From Misgurnus anguillicaudatus (Eukaryota; Chordata; Actinopteri; Cypriniformes; Cobitidae): a DNA stretch of 64,000 bases. Made by a program: the position numbers and the translations under genes. This document shows, in pieces, positions 22,970-35,550 of this stretch. Position 1 is the stretch's first letter. Each line of letters opens with the position of its first letter. The DNA is taken from positions 8,436,501 to 8,500,500 of the forward strand of contig NW_027395283.1 in NCBI RefSeq assembly GCF_027580225.2. Direction: 5' to 3'. Below the pieces are notes generated by a model. That model was not told the origin of the DNA. It was given only the letters and a program-made list of their open reading frames with translations, and did no database searches.

Positions 22970-23065
22970 ACGAATCATAACAGAACCCGACTGTAAGGGG
23001 AGGAAGATTGAGCAATTTGGGAATAAACTACAAGACTTCAATAAAAACATGAGTCCTCATTTCAG
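22970..23065 (+). CDS. Probable NLR linker exon before FISNA
   Basis: A pyrimidine-rich tract ends in ACAATCCAG (acceptor at 22968-22969), and donor GTAAAT starts at 23066. The exon is 96 bp (32 codons), open, phase 2 at both ends, so it fits between the repeat exon and the NACHT exon. It encodes a charged segment including GRKIEQFGNKLQDFNKNM. I do not recognise a domain. Support is splice sites plus phase; without transcript data it could be a chance ORF. Confidence 0.
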
Positions 23066-23230
23066 GTAAATAATAGGATTTTAATTTATTTTTAGAGACT
23101 AAAACAGGTTGACCACATGATACTTAAAAAAAAAAACATTTTCCATCCATATTTATGTCCCATATTTTGTGATGCAAAAACAACATTTTGCTCTATACAT
23201 TTTTATTCAAAGTTATGTTTTTATCTACAG

Positions 23231-25006
23231 TCATGAGTCTAATCTTACTGAAGTCCTGAACACATTCAGATCAAATCTGAGGAAGAAGTTTGAGTGTTTG
23301 TATGAGGTAACATCAAATAAGAGAAACCCAACACTACTGAATGATATCTACACAGAGCTCTACATCACAGAGAGTGAAAGTGGAGAGATCAGTAATGAAC
23401 ATGAGGTGAGACAGATTGAGACACAATCCAGAAGAACAACAACAGAGGAGACACCAATCAAATGTAATGACATCTTTAAACCTTTACCTGAACAAGACAA
23501 ACACATCAGAAGTGTGCTGACAAAGGGAGTCGCTGGCATTGGAAAAACAGTCTCTGTACAGAAGTTCATTCTGGACTGGGCTGAAGAGAAAGAGAATCAG
23601 GACGTCCACCTCATATTTCCACTTCCTTTCAGAGAGATCAATTTGATGAAGAACAAAACACTCAGTCTTTTAGATCTTCTTCATCTTTTCTTCCCACAAA
23701 CAAAAGAAATGGAAATCTTCAGTGATGAATATAAAGTGTTGTTCATCTTTGATGGTTTGGATGAGTGTCGTCTGTCTCTGGATTTTCACAGCAGTGTGAG
23801 GTTGTGTGATGTAAGTGAATCAACCTCAGTGGACGTGATGCTGACAAACCTCATCAAGGGGAATCTGTTTCCCTCTGCTCTCATCTGGATCACCTCCAGA
23901 CCAGCAGCAGCTGATCTCATCCCCTCTGAGTGTGTTGATCGAGTCACAGAGGTACGAGGATTCACTGATCCACAGAAGGAGGAATACTTCAGGAAGAGAA
24001 TCAGTGATGAGAGTCTGTCTGATCAAATCATCTCACACCTGAAGTCATCCAGGAGTCTCTACATCATGTGTCACATCCCAGTCTTCTGCTGGATTTCAGT
24101 CACTGTTCTAGAGAGAATGTTGAGTGAAGCAGAGAGAAGAGAGATCCCCAAGACTCTCACTCAAATGTACACACACTTCCTGATCATTCAGACAAACATC
24201 AAACATCAGAAGGACTATGAGAAGAAAGATGAAGACATGATCTTCAAACTGGGGAAACTGGCTTTTGAGCAGCTTGTGAAAGGCAATCTGATCTTCTATG
24301 ATGAAGACCTGAGAGAGTGTGGCATTGATGTAGCAGAAGCATCAGTGTACTCAGGATTGTGTACTCAGATCTTCAGAGAGGAGTTTGGTTTGTATCAGGG
24401 GAAAGTTTACCTCTTTGTTCATCTCAGCATCCAGGAACATCTAGCAGCTCTTTATGCTCACATCTCCTTCACAAAGAACAACACAAATGTGTTTAAATCA
24501 GTTTGGTTTTCTATAACTTTAAAACAGGATTCATTATTTGAGTTACATCATCGAGCTGTATATGAATCTTTACAGAGTAATAATGGACATCTGGATCTCT
24601 TCCTGCGTTTTCTTCTGGGTCTTTCACTGGAGTCCAATCAGATTCTCTTACAGGATCTACTGACACAGATGAGAAGATGCTCCTACAAGAAAGAGAAAAC
24701 TGTTAAGTACATTAAAGAGAAGATGAATGAGAATCTGTCTCCAGAGAAATCCATCAATCTGATTCACTGTCTGAATGAACTGGGTGATGATTCACTGCTG
24801 CAGGAGATTCAACATTATGTGACATCTTCATCAGTAGGAAAGACCAAACTCTCCTCTTCACAGTGGGCAGCTTTAGTTTTTGTGTTGTTGACGTCTGAGC
24901 AGAATTTGGATGAACTTAATCTAAATAAATTTATTGGAGATGCAAATACAGCAGATGAAGTTCTTGTGAGACTGCAGCTTGTGATTAAAGAAACCAAAAA
25001 ACTTCA
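23231..25006 (+). CDS. NLR FISNA-NACHT exon
   Basis: Acceptor TTTTATCTACAG ends at 23230 and donor GTAAGT starts at 25007. The exon is 1776 bp, phase 2-2, with no stop or frameshift. The FISNA region ([33 protein letters not shown]) precedes the NTPase. Walker A is GVAGIGKT (23526-23549) and Walker B is LFIFDGLDE, with DGLDE at 23751-23765. Helical and winged-helix parts follow, ending with [14 protein letters not shown], typical of the NLR HD2. NACHT domains bind ATP and drive oligomerisation of cytosolic immune receptors; all catalytic residues visible here are intact. The upstream ATG at 23169 is in the intron and is not the likely start. Confidence 0.
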
Positions 25007-25249
25007 GTAAGTAAAACTAACAACAATCACATGACTGTCTACATATTAAAGCAACACTATGTAGTTTTCCATGTTAGATTGGCTTACGGCTCCCCCATGA
25101 GGTTGAAAAGCACAACAGTGCAATTGTGTTGCTTTAATACAATTAATTTAATTATTTTATGATTTTATTTTGAACTCTTACTTTGGAAGAATCTTTTCTA
25201 ACAAAATTCATTTTCTTAATGTTGTACATAAATCAGCAGTCAATCTCAA
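25007..25249 (+). other. NLR intron after the NACHT exon
   Basis: Donor GTAAGT, then AT-rich noncoding sequence with no recognised feature up to the inverted repeat arm at 25250. Confidence 0.
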
Positions 25250-25419
25250 AAAAGTTCCCAACATTCTGCTAATATAAAAAGTGTCCAGTTTTCTTGACGT
25301 TCTAAGAACGTTTCTGTGTTGTCTGAACGTTAGATGAATGTTACATTCTACCATTTTCAAACGTTATGACAATTTCATGTTTTAATTTTCACACAATGTT
25401 TAAAACAACAACTTATATA
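25250..25419. repeat. Left arm of a widely spaced inverted repeat
   Basis: Sequence including CATTCTACCATTTTCAAACG and CACACAATGTTTAAAACAAC is present as the reverse complement at 35551-35711. Either the arms belong to one foldback element opened by later insertions, or they are two opposed copies of one repeat. Confidence 0.
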
Positions 25420-25662
25420 CCAACTGCTACAGAATTACACTAACTTTACATTAACATAACAAATGTGCTTTATATACAAAGTTAACACAACCAGGGAATA
25501 ACTAGCAAACAAAAAGTCAAGGGTCAAGAGTCTAACTAAAACAAACACTAATCAACACCATGGTGACTTTAAATGACACAAATCATCAACATCTAAACCT
25601 AATAAGTTAATTGTGTTTTCTACAGCAATATTTTTACAGAACATTCAGAAATAATGTTTTAT

Positions 25663-25901
25663 GGGGTGGTTTCCCAGATAGGGATTAGCTTAAGCCAGGA
25701 CTAGGCCTTAGTTTAATTATGAAATATAAATTGTTTTAACAAACACACCTTACTAAAAACATTACTTGTGTGCATTTTAAGGCAAAACAAATGGCATTGA
25801 TGTATTTTAAAATATGTCAGTGCAAGTTGTTTTCAGTTTGGACAGCTATTACATTTACTTTAGTCTAGGACTAGTCTAATCCCTGTCTGGGAAACCACCC
25901 C
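25663..25901. mobile_element. 239-bp MITE with 3-bp TSD
   Basis: Ends GGGGTGGTTTCCCAGA and TCTGGGAAACCACCCC are inverted repeats. Flanked by TAT at 25660-25662 and 25902-25904. A 3-bp duplication fits PIF/Harbinger-like MITEs, although the usual TWA target is not matched exactly. Noncoding. Confidence 0.
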
Positions 25902-26166
25902 TATATATTTTAAAATAATAAAATGCAATGTTTCTCTATCATATGGCTGGACGATATGGCCAACATTTTTTGCACGATATACTTCTCCATTTCGGCCGAT
26001 ACCGTATAAATCCGATAACGGTATGCATATTAAAAAAGCCTCGGTAAAAACTGCCAAGAATGCCTTCAATGGATTTCTGAACCAAAAACAAACCTCTAAA
26101 AAAAATTGGCCAATGAAACCTTCTCCTATAAAACTATATCATATTTAAAATAAAAAAGGGATAAAT

Positions 26167-27400
26167 ATATCGTCGCTGTCCGATGAAACTCACGTATGTT
26201 CATTTTGCCGATTTTGAGATTTTTCGACAGATTGAATGTCCAGGTTCATATCCATATACAGTATGCGTCACATACCTAAATAGCCAATGAAAACTTGTGA
26301 AATCATGTCATCTGATTTTCACGTACCCGTTTGGTGTCAAAGCTGTCAATCACGCCGCATATCTTCCGCCTGTGAAGCATCTCGACGGTCTCGTAAAGTT
26401 TCATCGAACCTATGCACTGGATATAGCCGAATAAACATGACAATGACTTTCCTTCATCGAGGTAAACTTTTCCCCCGGACGCCAGACTTACATCTATGAG
26501 TGACTTAATTACGGTAGGACTGTGCAAACAAAGTATCTGTCTAGCATTGGTGATATTTACGATGGGGATTTCCCCACCACTTTTTGAAAGCATTTGGTTA
26601 AAATGTTCTGAAAAATCAAGCGATGCTTAAGACTGGTTTTGTGGTCCAGGGTCACATATATTGTGTTGTATGCTTATGGTGTGTTTTCTTGTACATATGT
26701 AATGAAATTCATTGTAATCATTTATTAAACGAGCTGCTGTTTTCTACGGTATGGTGCTTTGGCATTGTTCGGTTGAGCTGGTGTTGCAGGAACTGTTACA
26801 TGTGTGCAGTCGTCATTGTTGAGGGTTTATAAATTTATGCTGAGTATTTTCTTGTTGTTGACTGGCCTACGCTATGCCCATTTTTGATGCGCCGTTATTC
26901 AATGTTTTTCCCGTCCTGCAGTAATGTTTTTATCAGATCTTTTGTCCCCACCACTTTTCAACACAAACTGACGCCCCTGTTGTGTAGCATTACCATGTCA
27001 GTGTATTGATTCATTGTCCCTTCATAGTTTGCAAGAGACATTTAATAAATGTATAATTAATATTAAATAAAGTAAGCGTATTTAACTAAGACGTAGGCTA
27101 TTTAATAAACTGAGCGTATTCATCTGTCAATACGAAACGCGACTTGGCCATTCTAATTAATGATCGGAAGAACGCGTATCGACCACCGTTACTGTAAAAT
27201 ATGCACGCATGTCCATTTAAACTCAATTTTGGTCAAATGTGGATTATATCATGACACTGGCAAGAATATGGTTACATGTAAAGATGCCGTACCAAGTATG
27301 ACAACGCTACATTCAACTGCTTTTGATATACAATGTTTTTTCACTTTCTGAAAAGTTACCGTTTTGGACATACTTGAGTTTCATCAGGCAGCGACGATAT
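26167..27400. mobile_element. Probable inverted-repeat element (about 1.2 kb)
   Basis: ATATCGTCGCTG...GATGAAACTCA...GTATG at 26167-26198 is mirrored at 27369-27400 (about 31 bp, few mismatches). The target duplication is unclear. A 96-codon ORF on the - strand (26303-26593) resembles no family I know. Fragments of other repeats, such as GGTCCAGGGTCACATAT at 26643, lie inside. Confidence 0.
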
Positions 27401-28564
27401 TAATGTTCACCTTTAATTTGTGTTTATCTTTCATACAAAAAAGTGATATCACTGTCCAGTAAAACAAACTTTCAGGCTCAGTTTAATAATAATATAAGTG
27501 GACCCTGAATGTCAGTCAGTGTTAAATGCTGTAATGCAGGCGTCTCAAACTCAAACAGGCTTGGGGACATTTCTGAGATTGACATCTCATAGATGGGATG
27601 AAGAGCTATTTAACATTAAAAAACACAATTATTTATTTTACATTTATAAACTATTAAGTATTTTTTGCCACCGGGTTGTGTTTCTGTTTTGATATATTAT
27701 GGATTTATTCAGTCACAGTATTGACTTTCATAGTTCCATCTGTGTAAGTCTTGTTCAATTTGCTATTATAGTCATATGTGGAGAAAATATAAATCAACGT
27801 GACCCTAAATTATTGTAGTATATAATGTTACATACTGTAAGAAAAATAAAAATTACTGATCTACTTGTAATTGCTTAGCAAGCTAGATAGTGAAAAATTA
27901 TACATTTATTTCATGATCTAATCTAATATTTTTATACAGAGATGACGGTGTTGACATGTTATGGTTGTCACAGTAGCAGTGTCCAAAAATATGAAGAAGT
28001 TTAAGAGAAAATATCAAACATACAGGAGCTTGAGTGATCTTGAAGCATGAAGTAGTGCTGAAGGTTTGAAAATGGGGTCCTCAGGAATGCAGTTGACCCT
28101 GAAGTTGTCTGATTTTATGCTTTTTATAAATATCTGACGGTGGTGACGAATATGTGGGACACATTTTGAGCATCACAAAATATAGTAAATAGTGTTCAAA
28201 ACTCACTGTTTGTAGTTTTTAATACATATTACAATGTACTCTTTCATGTGGTAAATATATTATTCAATTCAATTATTACTTTTGTCTTTTTTAATCAAGT
28301 TGAAATGATTATCTCTTAACCGAGGACAGCTGATTTTATAGGCAATGGGCCAGCATATAATCATTAAATTAATAAAAAATAAACCTATAAAAGAACCTTA
28401 CATATGTGCAAAGACCCCCTGATTATAACATTGATTCTTTTTCTTCATGAAAATAATATTAATTTCCAACAGAATTAGCACTTTTCTTAGTGGGACATGT
28501 TTTTGCCAAAGTTTCAAGAATCAGTGATTTGATACTAGACATTTAATTATATTATACATATAAC
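27401..28564 (+). other. NLR intron, AT-rich
   Basis: No gene or complete element seen. CAGGCGTCTCAAACTCAAAC at 27537 resembles one end of a hAT element (CAGGGGTGTCAAACTC type), but no matching second end was found. The TSD CATATAAC of the next hAT is at 28557-28564. Confidence 0.
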
Positions 28565-29979
28565 CAGGGTGCGATTTGCCGGGGGGGATGCGTGGGATTT
28601 CCCCCTTTCTGGTCAATGTATCCCTGCCTCTGCTTCATTATTTTTATCCCCGGTGGGGATAAATTTATCCCCCCCTCCCCAAAGTGATCAGTGCTACTAC
28701 ACTAGTGGCGAGACGGATCACAAAACTTATCACGGATCCGTGGTTTGATTAAAGACAATTTTTTTTAAATGCGCTACTTTGGCTGGCTCTGATATAGCTA
28801 CCGCGCAGCCTCTCTGTATTCACCACTCTGCAGACTTGCTCAATGTCCCGCCCACGGCGCTATCTGATTGGTTACAGACCCAGTTACACCTCACGAGTAA
28901 TAGCCTATCAACACTTGCGAGATGATTATGGAGTTGTGTGTCGAAACGATGAAATGCGGTATATTCAGCCGCATATTAATAAAGTGGGAATAAAGATCAC
29001 AATCTGATTATCTGTTTATGATGACAAGCAGAGTTAGTGTCCCAGTCACACCACTGAGAATGGCCGAAGTTACACATGATAAATGCTGATGAGGCGTTTA
29101 GCGAGGCGTGGGCGCGTCCAGTTTGCGCAAATGAGGCTAAGTGACTACATAATGCATCTGACTTTTCTATCATTTCACTGTAGCTCAGCATCGCGGTGTA
29201 AAGTTAATGTTATTACTTTAAAAGCAGCATTAAAACGGTTTCTACTGTAATGGTTTAACTTTGCAATCAATACATTGTTCATATTTATGTTTAAGTTGAC
29301 ACTACGTTGTGCCATATAGTTTTGCCATTCAAAATTTAATTCTTGCATGTTTTTTCGTTGTGCATGATCACAGTTCATATGTGTGGGGAAAGATAAGCTA
29401 CAGTATTAGAGTAAAACTATTGCGTTAGGCTGCTTCAAGAGTTAATAAGAAAAAAGATTTTACAATTCCTGCAAATGCAGTGATGAGTTCATGTTCTCAT
29501 GATTTATTTTTATGAATTAAAATGTTTTGAAATGTGCTGTGGACAGAGACGCATTATGTCAAGAATTATAAAAAATCGTCAATAAGCTCATAATTTGTGC
29601 TAAAATAGTATAAATGTTTAGTTTTAAAACCATTTTAAAAAGCTGGTTATATTTTTATGTTTCTGCGCAAGTTCAGCAGACAGTGAGGTTCGGGTTTGTT
29701 CCGATCAGAGCTCGTGAGCGGAGAGCGCATTTCTGAATATTAGAAATATTTTAATTAGAAATATATAAAAAATAATATTATAATGGATTTTTGTTAGGTC
29801 GGACAATGATTACCAAATTTCTCATATATTGCTCTTCATAACCACTGAAAACAGTCAAAAAAGTTAAAACTAATGGTGGGTACAAAATGACTTATGAAAT
29901 ATGGTGGGTAACCACCGTCGCCGAAATCGACGCCTATGAAAACATCCCCCCCTCTGTTTTTTTCACAAATCGCACCCTG
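28565..29979. mobile_element. Non-autonomous hAT element with 8-bp TSD
   Basis: Ends CAGGGTGCGATTTG (28565) and CAAATCGCACCCTG (29966-29979). The exact 8-bp duplication CATATAAC lies at 28557-28564 and 29980-29987. It is 1415 bp with no recognisable transposase. Confidence 0.
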
Positions 29980-30373
29980 CATATAACTCATAACCAGATG
30001 ACACAGCAGCATACATACTTGTATCTTTGCTTCTCATCTTTATTCTTTTCTAACCTTCGCACCTTGTGGCTTAAGCCTATTTTTTTCTCACCAGTAATTT
30101 AGTTTTTTGTGTTTATTACATCTCCTGTTCTCCATCTCTATATGGTGTCGTCATTAGAAGCTGTGACTTGATGCAAACTAACCCCACACCTCCTTCTCGT
30201 ACTTCTGAGTGACTGACAGCTCTTCTCCGAGCAAACACTCCAAAGTCCCGAATAGATTAATTGATCGCATGGTGGTGACAATGATATGATTTGACGCGAG
30301 GTACAGATGAGCGAATTTAAATCCGCATTCCATTTGCTTGTCGTCCCGGAGATTGCGGCTCATGGTTGCTTAA

Positions 30374-32145
30374 CTCTTTTCCCGCCATTGACGAGATATC
30401 TCGTCAATTAAGAGAAAACGCTTCCCCGCCAATGACGAGATTTTCCGTCTTTCCGCAATACCGCTACTATCCACCAGGACTTTTTAAACCCGGAAGTATT
30501 GTCCTATGGCATGCTGCTGCATGTCCGTGTCTGTTTTAAAGATCGCTCTGAATGGGATCTCTATGAAAAGTCCGTCACAAAAATGGAATTATCTCTGCTT
30601 TTTTCTCAAAATATGGTGTTTTTGCAGAAACCTACCCATATTCAAAAGCTGATTACAAAAGAACTACTAAAGGTAGGATGAAACGGGGTTTTTTTTGTTT
30701 GAAAGCAGAGGGTCTGTTCTTTCATTTGGTATATTGTATGTTTATATATTTGAAGAAGAACATTTTCTGGAAGGCATTAAACTTTTGTGAAAATCATGAA
30801 AAACGCTGGCGCTGGCGCTGGCTGGCAACTTTTTAAAAGAGCCACACAGATCCAAAATCGAAACTTACCTTTATAGCAGTGTGTCATGTAGCTGTCCATC
30901 AATGTAAACAACGTGTAAAATAGTTGAACCAAAAAGTGCACGATTAATAAATTTATTGGGTTCTAAAGTAGGGAGTCGACTCTGAATCGCTGAAACGAGT
31001 CGTTATAGGGAGTGAGTCTTCTTCCTGATATTATCCACGTCACACGAACTTATCCACGTCACATGAGATACTAATCTCCGCCTACAGCCTTGCCTGCGGG
31101 AGAAACGAAAACTATGACCCGCCCACAGCTAGCTAGTGTGTGAGTGTAAACATCAGCTCACGCTGTTTTCAGCTTTTGTTGTTTTCACTACCAAAGGAGA
31201 CTTTTTCAAGGAGGGATATTCTAAACGTGTCTGGCTGTGAAGAATCAGTGGTTAAAATTCATTTTTAACGAGGGATTTAGACGTTTGGCAATGAAAGATG
31301 GTTCAGTACCCACTTTATTTGGAACAACATGCGTCTCCTAACCACAACCTGTAAGTATGATTATAGCTACATACTTGCTTAAAAGAGTGTAAAATGTCTA
31401 TAGTCGTTTTTATTGCTTGGATTAATGATGAATGATATCGTTGTTTAAACTCTAACTTATATATTGTCAGAGCCACGATAGCAAGCAGGTTTGCTATGAT
31501 CCGGTTAGTTTAGATAAATGCTTAAATGAGTGTAAAATTGTTAGTTTCAATCGTCGTTTGTATTGTTTGGATTAATGATGAATGATGTTGTGTGTTTAAA
31601 CTGTTAATTTACTGTCAGAGAGTCACGTTAGCAAACTGCTAACGCATGCTCATTTACGGTTTTGTTATGACCCGGTTAGCTTACATAAATGCTTAAATGA
31701 GTGTAAAAAGTTAGTTTCAATCGTCGTTGTTATTGCTTGGATTAATGATGAATGATGTGTATTGATGTTGATAATGTCTTCTCAGTAAATCATTTTAGCA
31801 CGAGGTCAATACATGTTGCACTGTTGTTGGTCTGTGCCACCGATCTGTGGTCTGTGAGACTGATCTGTGATTTGTGCAAAGACACTGTGTCAGTTGACCA
31901 ATCAGAGCAGAGTAGGCTACTGAAAGGTGGGGTTTAGGCAGACTGAGTCGTTGAATGGCTTCACGCGAATCGTTTGGGGATCTCTGAGAAATGGGGTAAT
32001 TTTAAATTTATATTTTGAAAAAAAAATTACAGTGTTTTTTGACCTTGCATGCATTTAAACATGTTGTCCGGGATTTATAAATAGTGATAGGATGCTTAAA
32101 ATTGTCATCTTACGGGCTTTTTAAAAAACGCTCGCGGTGAAAGAG
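30374..32145. mobile_element. TTAA-flanked DNA element, non-autonomous
   Basis: TTAA at 30370-30373 and 32146-32149 bracket 1772 bp whose ends begin CTCTTTTCCCGCC and, reversed, CTCTTTCACCGCG. Inside, a unit containing GAGTGTAAAA, TCAATCGTCGTT and GGATTAATGATGAATGAT recurs three times (about 31370-31760). No transposase. This is a piggyBac- or Kolobok-like target. Confidence 0.
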
Positions 32146-32149
32146 TTAA

Positions 32150-32723
32150 AGGACAAGTTGGGTATTTTACACTTAAAGGCCTGTTTTCAGTTGTTTATGA
32201 TGAAATAGAACGGTTTTGACTGAAATTTGGACAGATGATGCTGGCCCGAGGATTTTCGGGTGTTTGTTGTTTCACCTCCCACCTCTACAATGGCTGTATA
32301 GGTGCACAGGAACAATCCTTCCTAAAATGCATTAAACTTTCGTTTACAAAGACGTGAAACTCAGCGAGTGGTCAGGGGTGTTCACTGATATGCTCAAACA
32401 AAAATCGCTGCAAAAGATGCTTTCCAACAGCTGTTTTATCGTAGTTATAATCATCTTTTGCAGTGATTTTTGTGTGAGCATATCAGTGAACACCCCTAAC
32501 CACTCGGTGAGTTTCACGTCTTTGTAAACGAAAGTTTAATGCATTTTAGGAAGGATTGTTCCAGTGCACTTATACAGCCATTGTAGAGGGTGGGGGGTAA
32601 TACAATAAACACCCGAAAGTTTTCGGGCCAGCATCATATGACCAAATTTCTGTCAAAACCGTTCTATTTCATCATAAACAATCTGAAAACAGGACTTTAA
32701 GTGTAAAATACCGAACTTGTCCT
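32150..32723. mobile_element. 574-bp foldback MITE sharing a TTAA with its neighbour
   Basis: Starts AGGACAAGTT and ends AACTTGTCCT; almost the whole length folds back (for example CACTGATATGCTCA at 32374 against TGAGCATATCAGTG at 32476). TTAA is at 32146-32149 and 32724-32727. The left TTAA is the same one that ends the 30374-32145 element. Confidence 0.
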
Positions 32724-32827
32724 TTAACTACAAGACACCACACGTTTAAGAGGGAAGTAGCCCCTTGACCTGTGTTTAACATGCGTTTTTACATGTGACA
32801 TTTGAACAGCCACAGGACGCCGTAATG

Positions 32828-34091
32828 TATGGCGAGCCGTTTTAACTTTTATTCATTGTGTTCTTGATATCAACAATTCAATTTTCACTAGTTAAAATTG
32901 TAATTCTTGATATCAGATATTACATTTCTACTAGTATCAATGGCAATTCTTGGTATCATCAATTAGATTTCCACTAGTAACAATGGTAATTCTTCATATC
33001 AACAATTTAATTCTTGATATCAGTAATTTAATTCTTGATATCAACAATTCAATTCTTGATATCTGTAATTGTATTTTCTATGGCAAGCCGTTTTAACTTT
33101 TATTCATTGTTTTCTTGATATCAACAATTCAATTTTCACTATGGCAAGCCGTTTTAACTTTTATTCATTATGTTCTTGATATCAACAATTCAATTATTGA
33201 TATCAAGAGTTAAATTATTGATATCAACAATCGAGTTCTTGATATCAAGAATTCAATTGTTACTAGTTAAAATGTTAATTCTTGATATCAATAATTCGAT
33301 TGTCACTAGTAACAATGTTAATTTCTGTTATCTGAAATTGTATTTCTGATATCAATATCATTTCAGATATCTAAAATGGCTTTCTTACTAGTAACAATCC
33401 CATTCATGATATCAGAAATTAAAATTGTCACTAGTGACAATCGAATTATTGATATCAAGACTTAACATTTTAACTAGTAACAATTAAATTCTTGATATCA
33501 AGAACTCGATTGTTGATATCAAGAATTGAATTGTTGATATCAAGAATTGCATTGTTGATATCAAGAATTAACATTGTTACTAGTGGAAATGTAATTCTAG
33601 ATATCAAGAATTGAATTCTTGATATCAAGAACTCGATTGTTGATATCAATAATTGAATTCTTGATATCAAGAATTGAATTGTTGATATCAAAAATTAACA
33701 TTGTTACTAGTGAAAATGTAATTCTTGATATCAACAATTGAATTTGAATGGCAACCTATGGTGACATTTCACTAGTAAAAATACAATTACAGATATCAAT
33801 AACTTAATTGTTGATATCAAGAATTGAATTGTTGATATCAAGAACTGAATTGTTGATATCAAGAATTAACATTGTTACTAGTGGAAATGTAATTGTTGAT
33901 ATCAAGAATTAAATAGCTGATATCAAGAATTAATATTGTTACTAGTGGGAATGTAATTGTTGATATCAAGAATTGCCATTAATACTAGTAGAAATGTAAT
34001 ATCTGATATCAAGAATTACAATTTTAACTAGTGAAAATTGAATTGTTGATATCAAGAAAACAATGAATAAAAGTTAAAACGGCTTGCCATA
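32828..34091. mobile_element. Foldback element built of 21-bp GATATC repeats
   Basis: Ends TATGGCGAGCCGTTTTAACT and AGTTAAAACGGCTTGCCATA are inverted repeats. Direct flanks CGTAATG occur at 32821-32827 and 34092-34098. The interior is an array in which the palindrome GATATC recurs mostly every 21 bp with TTCAATTCTT/AAGAATTGAA spacers, punctuated by ACTAGT palindromes. Because the motifs are self-complementary, the array can pair with itself in many registers. Small ORFs in it are low-complexity. Confidence 0.
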
Positions 34092-34540
34092 CGTAATGTA
34101 TCGAAATATCGGAAATGTGTTTAGAAACCATATCACTGTTATCAAAAAATATTATACTGCGAGATATATTGATATTGAATTATTGTCCAGTCCTACTCTA
34201 TCATTTACATAACAAGCAAATAAGTCTATAAAACAGTTGTTGTTTTAAATATTGTGTGAACATTAAAACATTGTCATGGGCTTGCCAGATCTTTTGTACT
34301 AGATTCAGGTGTATCTGGCAAGACCATGACAGTACTATGTTCTGTGTGGGAGCATGTGGAGGCATATAGTTGTGTGGCTTCCACATGTTCCCAGTGTTTT
34401 GTGGCTGTCATGGTCTTGCCTGACCTTGGTTATTATCCAGGTTGGATGTTAGAGGGCAAGGCCATGGCAGCATTGTGTTTACGTGGGAACACGTGTTTCA
34501 CATCATGTATGTGTGACACGTGTTCCCAGTGTTTTGTGGC

Positions 34541-34997
34541 TGTCATGGTCTTGCCTGACCTTGGTTATTATCCAGGTCGGATGTTAGAGGGCAAGGCTAT
34601 GGCAGCATTGTGTTTACGTGGGAACACGTGTGTTTTCACATCATGTATGTGTGACACGTGTTCCCAGTGTCTTGTCACTTTTACCCTACTCCCTTATGTA
34701 CTCGTGTCTTACGTGATTAATTATGTTCACCTGTTCCCCATTGATGTGCTGTCTATATTATGTCCTCGTGTTCTCTGTGTGGTGTGCGTGCGTTGTTGTG
34801 AATTCAGTGTTCCTGTTCTCTGTTACCTGTTTCAGTGATTCTTGTGTTTCATCACAGTCCTTTGTTGATCTTCTGTTTTACCCCCTCGTGGGTGTTTTTG
34901 TTATATTTAATAAATTCATAGTTATAATTTTATACATCCTTCGCGTTTGGGTTCGTCCTTTGTTTTCCACTTTCCGGTGTTAAAACCGATCGTGACA
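34541..34997 (+). repeat. Possible solo LTR or LTR fragment
   Basis: TGTCATGGTC...ATCGTGACA, 457 bp, with AATAAA near 34909 followed by a T-rich region. No target duplication could be defined because of the surrounding rearrangement, so the LTR reading rests on the end motifs and the polyadenylation signal alone. Confidence 0.
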
Positions 34998-35039
34998 TAA
35001 CGCACGCACCAAACAAAACCCAGCGAGGATGTTTGCCGG

Positions 35040-35225
35040 TAGCCGCCTGGCGAGACACGTCACCCGCTGGTGCAGCCGGAGACACGTCACCCGCCGGTGC
35101 AGCCGGAGACACGTCACCCGCCGGTGCAGCCGGAGACACGTCACCCGCCGGTGCAGCCGGAGACACGTCACCCGCCGGCGCAGCCGCCTGCGCAACCGCG
35201 GACACGTCAGCCGCCTGCGCAGCGG
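35040..35225. repeat. GC-rich 27-bp minisatellite
   Basis: Unit containing GAGACACGTCACCCGCCGGT plus GCAGCCG, repeated about five times with degenerate units at the ends. It is open in several frames on both strands because 27 is a multiple of 3, so long ORFs over it are not evidence of a gene. Confidence 0.
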
Positions 35226-35550
35226 TACTGTCATGGGCTTGCCAGATCTTTTGTACTACATTCAGGTCTGAGTGTATCTGGCAAGACCATAACAGTACTA
35301 TGTTCTGTGTGGGAGCATGTGGAGGCATATAGTTGTGGCTTCCACATGTTCCCAGTGTTTTGTGGCTGTCATGGTCTTGCCTGACCTTGGTTATTATCCA
35401 GGTTGGATGTTAGAGGGCAAGGCCATGGCAGCATTGTGTTTATGTGGGAACACGTGTGTTTCACATCATGTATGTGTGAGATATATTGAATTATTGTCCA
35501 GTCCTACTCTATCATTTACATAACAAGCAAATAAGTCTATAAAACATTTG

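Noticed and set aside
23169..23230. ATG at 23169 as start of the NACHT protein
   Set aside because: The preceding bases are intronic and a strong acceptor ends at 23230; the phase fits upstream exons.
26303..26593. 96-codon - strand ORF in the inverted-repeat element
   Set aside because: No recognisable domain, and located inside a MITE-like element; probably chance.
33470..33691. 73-codon ORF of repeated ISTIQFLISR-like peptide
   Set aside because: Pure by-product of the 21-bp repeat array.
32828..34091. Resemblance to a CRISPR array
   Set aside because: Eukaryotic context, no unique spacers, palindromic 21-bp units and a foldback overall structure.
34930..35328. Repetitive ORFs on both strands over the 27-bp minisatellite
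   Set aside because: The repeat length is a multiple of 3, so several frames stay open without coding.
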